Below, one piece after another: positions 62,475-64,000 of a stretch of DNA of 64,000 nt (its first letter is position 1; every line of letters starts with the position of its first letter). The notes under the pieces were generated by a model. That model was not told the DNA's origin. It did not search any database and worked only from the letters and a program-made list of their open reading frames with translations. Source of the DNA: an uncultured Pelagibacteraceae bacterium (GTDB taxonomy: Bacteria > Pseudomonadota > Alphaproteobacteria > Pelagibacterales > Pelagibacteraceae); the NCBI GenBank assembly GCA_902613915.1, contig CACMJB010000001.1, forward strand, positions 116,055-180,054, given 5' to 3'. The position numbers and the translations under genes were made by a program.

Positions 62475-63271
62475 ATTATTTTTCTTTTAAGATTGTACAC
62501 AACTTTATCTAACTTTGTGACAGGATTTTGTCTCATTTTGAGTGAATTACTAATAGTTTTACACAATAAAGACCCAACTACCAAACCATTAGCAGATTTT
62601 AGAGAAGATATAGTTTTATCTGTGATTCCAAAGCCGATTACCAAGTTTTTTTTAGGATTGATTCTTTTTATCTTATTGTAATTCTCTAATATCTTTTTTG
62701 GAGACACTTTTAGCTTGCCCCCGGTCGTGCTAAGCATTGAAATATAGTAACAAAAATCATGTGAGTCTTTTATGATTTTTTTCATTCTCTCCTTTGAAGT
62801 GGTAGGTGATAAAAGCTGAACAAAATTAATACTTTTTTTTTTGCATTTATAAGCAAAATTTTTATTCTCTGGATAAGGAAGATCAACAATTATCAGACCA
62901 TCAACACCTGAATTTTTACAATTTTTTAGGAAATTGTTCTCTCCACTTTGATAAATTAGATTGTAATAACCCATTAGAATTAATGGCTTTAAGGGGTTCG
63001 TTTTTTTAAATTTTTTTACAATTTGAAAAACATCTCTAAGTTTTATCCCATTTTTTAAAGCACGATATGAGCTGCCTTGTATTTGTCCACCATCTGCAAT
63101 CGGAGTATTATGGGGAAAACCAAGCTCAAGTATATCAGCGTGCTTTGAAATTTTGTTTAGAATTTTAAGAGAATTATTTTTTGTATTATCACCTGCCACA
63201 GTATAAGTAATGAGAGCAGCTCTTTTTTCTTTCTTGCAATTTTCAAAAGCTAAAGCGATTTTAGATTTCAT
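62471..63271 (-). CDS. trpA: Tryptophan synthase alpha subunit
   Basis: 266 aa. Catalytic Glu in ILELGFPHNTPIADGG, with the second acidic residue (Asp of ADG) also present; LILMGYYNLIYQSG, DGLIIVDLPYPEN and the phosphate loops VIGFGITD and GLVVGSLLCKTI follow. The usual SDP after the glycine-proline is changed to NTP. It cleaves indole-3-glycerol phosphate to indole and glyceraldehyde-3-phosphate. It overlaps both trpB and accD by four bases. Confidence 0.94.
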   Translation of the reverse strand: MKSKIALAFENCKKEKRAALITYTVAGDNTKNNSLKILNKISKHADILELGFPHNTPIADGGQIQGSSYRALKNGIKLRDVFQIVKKFKKTNPLKPLILMGYYNLIYQSGENNFLKNCKNSGVDGLIIVDLPYPENKNFAYKCKKKSINFVQLLSPTTSKERMKKIIKDSHDFCYYISMLSTTGGKLKVSPKKILENYNKIKRINPKKNLVIGFGITDKTISSLKSANGLVVGSLLCKTISNSLKMRQNPVTKLDKVVYNLKRKII

Positions 63272-64000
63272 CTAATATAAGAACCTAGTTTTTGTTTTAT
63301 TATATCTTTATCTTTAAGACTATCTCCGCATGAATTTACAATTATAACTTCTGAACTTTTTAATTTTGGAGCAATTTTAATAGCTTCTGCAAAAGCATGA
63401 GAAGGTTCTAAGGATGGTGAAATATTTTCAAGTTTAGAAACTAATTGATAAGCCTTAAGTGCATCTTCATCACTTGCAGAAGTGTATCTTGCTCTTTTTG
63501 TATCTTTTAGAAAACAATGAAGGGGCGAAATACCAGGGTAATCTAAACCTGCCGAAATAGACTCGGTTGAACCTATTTGTCCCTCTTTATCTTGAATAAC
63601 ATATTGTGCAGCTCCATGAAGAATTCCTATTTTTGAACCATTGGTTAATGGTGCAGCATGCAGCTTACTATTTTTTGGCCCACCTGCTTCGACACCTATA
63701 AATTCTGCATGGGTATTCATAAATTCATTCCAAAAACCAGCTGCTGAACTTCCTCCTCCAACACAATTAATTAGTTTTAATTTATTTGGTATTTTTCCAA
63801 ATTCGTCTTTAACCTGTTGCATTAATTCTCTTGAAATTTGTGCAGTAGACCAAGCACAAATCTTTATAAAAATATTAGGCCCCACTGTAGATCCTACACA
63901 CATGTGTGTAGTATCACAATTTGATACCCAATATCTCATACATTCACTCACAGCATCAACTAATGTTTGACTTCCTGTTATTACAGGAACAATATCCGCC
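63268..64000 (-). CDS. trpB: Tryptophan synthase beta subunit (partial, start outside window)
   Basis: The C-terminal 243 codons are inside the window; the frame is open to the window edge and the start lies beyond it. The PLP-phosphate loop reads CVGGGSSAAGF, followed by GVEAGG, HGAAQYVIQDKEGQIGSTESISAGLDYPG and PSLEPSHAFAEA, as in TrpB. Two normally strict motifs differ: GPHPF is GPNIF, and SGRGDKD is CGDSLKDKD. It condenses indole with serine. The catalytic Lys is outside the window. Coupled to trpA by a four-base overlap. Confidence 0.88.
   Translation of the reverse strand, partial: ADIVPVITGSQTLVDAVSECMRYWVSNCDTTHMCVGSTVGPNIFIKICAWSTAQISRELMQQVKDEFGKIPNKLKLINCVGGGSSAAGFWNEFMNTHAEFIGVEAGGPKNSKLHAAPLTNGSKIGILHGAAQYVIQDKEGQIGSTESISAGLDYPGISPLHCFLKDTKRARYTSASDEDALKAYQLVSKLENISPSLEPSHAFAEAIKIAPKLKSSEVIIVNSCGDSLKDKDIIKQKLGSYIR

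Overview
The window is a gene-dense, strongly AT-rich (by eye roughly 70% A+T) bacterial chromosome segment. Spacers are very short, stop and start codons often overlap, and there are no mobile elements, CRISPR arrays, rRNA or tRNA genes that I could recognise. Gene content and order are alphaproteobacterial: ubiB-ubiE-mutM-rpsT-dnaA, RegB/RegA, ChvG/ChvI, tsaE-amgK-murU, two-step purE/purK. With the extreme streamlining this points to the SAR11 clade (Pelagibacterales). That assignment is inference from composition and synteny, not from a database search.

Layout. 1-5.1 kb (minus): an SH3-type exported protein, a ThiF/MoeB adenylyltransferase, dut, coaBC, ubiB, ubiE. 5.1-11.2 kb (plus): mutM, rpsT, dnaA, dnaN, gyrB, with recF missing from its classical place. 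11.2-16.4 kb: the redox sensor kinase regB and its regulator regA flank a minus-strand polyamine operon (PLP decarboxylase, deoxyhypusine-synthase-like enzyme, ureohydrolase) with a hairpin leader that looks like an attenuator. 16.4-24.3 kb: bioY, an orphan ABC ATPase, polA, chvI-chvG, ahcY. 24.3-28.6 kb: tsaE, amgK-murU (cell-wall sugar recycling), gpmA, a VanZ-like protein, a secreted nuclease, an SLT-like lipoprotein. 28.6-33.9 kb (minus): an RND efflux pump with its adaptor, a sulfurtransferase and msrA.

33.9-48.7 kb: a DMT permease, a 3-methyladenine glycosylase, a purine phosphoribosyltransferase facing a purine permease, gshA-gshB for glutathione, hsp20 with a heat-shock-like promoter, oligopeptidase B, a J-domain membrane protein, a family 9 glycosyltransferase, a DapA-like aldolase, cfa, a lysine-rich coiled-coil protein and a metallo-beta-lactamase-fold hydrolase. 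48.7-64 kb: several small proteins, ybgC, purE-purK, a TauD-type dioxygenase, an SRAP protein, an FAH-family hydrolase, rlmN, a DraG-like protein, rmuC, sbcB, thioredoxin, and on the minus strand trpB(partial)-trpA-accD-folC.

The most interesting unexplained items are: (i) the polyamine operon between regB and regA with its mutually exclusive hairpins; (ii) four small genes supported by Shine-Dalgarno sequences, TAATG couplings or terminators (49734-49853, 52902-53012, 54947-55105, 55225-55416); (iii) a perfect 12-bp hairpin over the start codon of a small membrane protein (48861-48890); (iv) an almost leaderless rpsT promoter; (v) a TrpB with altered active-site motifs; and (vi) a DraG-family protein whose metal motif is replaced by GGCNC.
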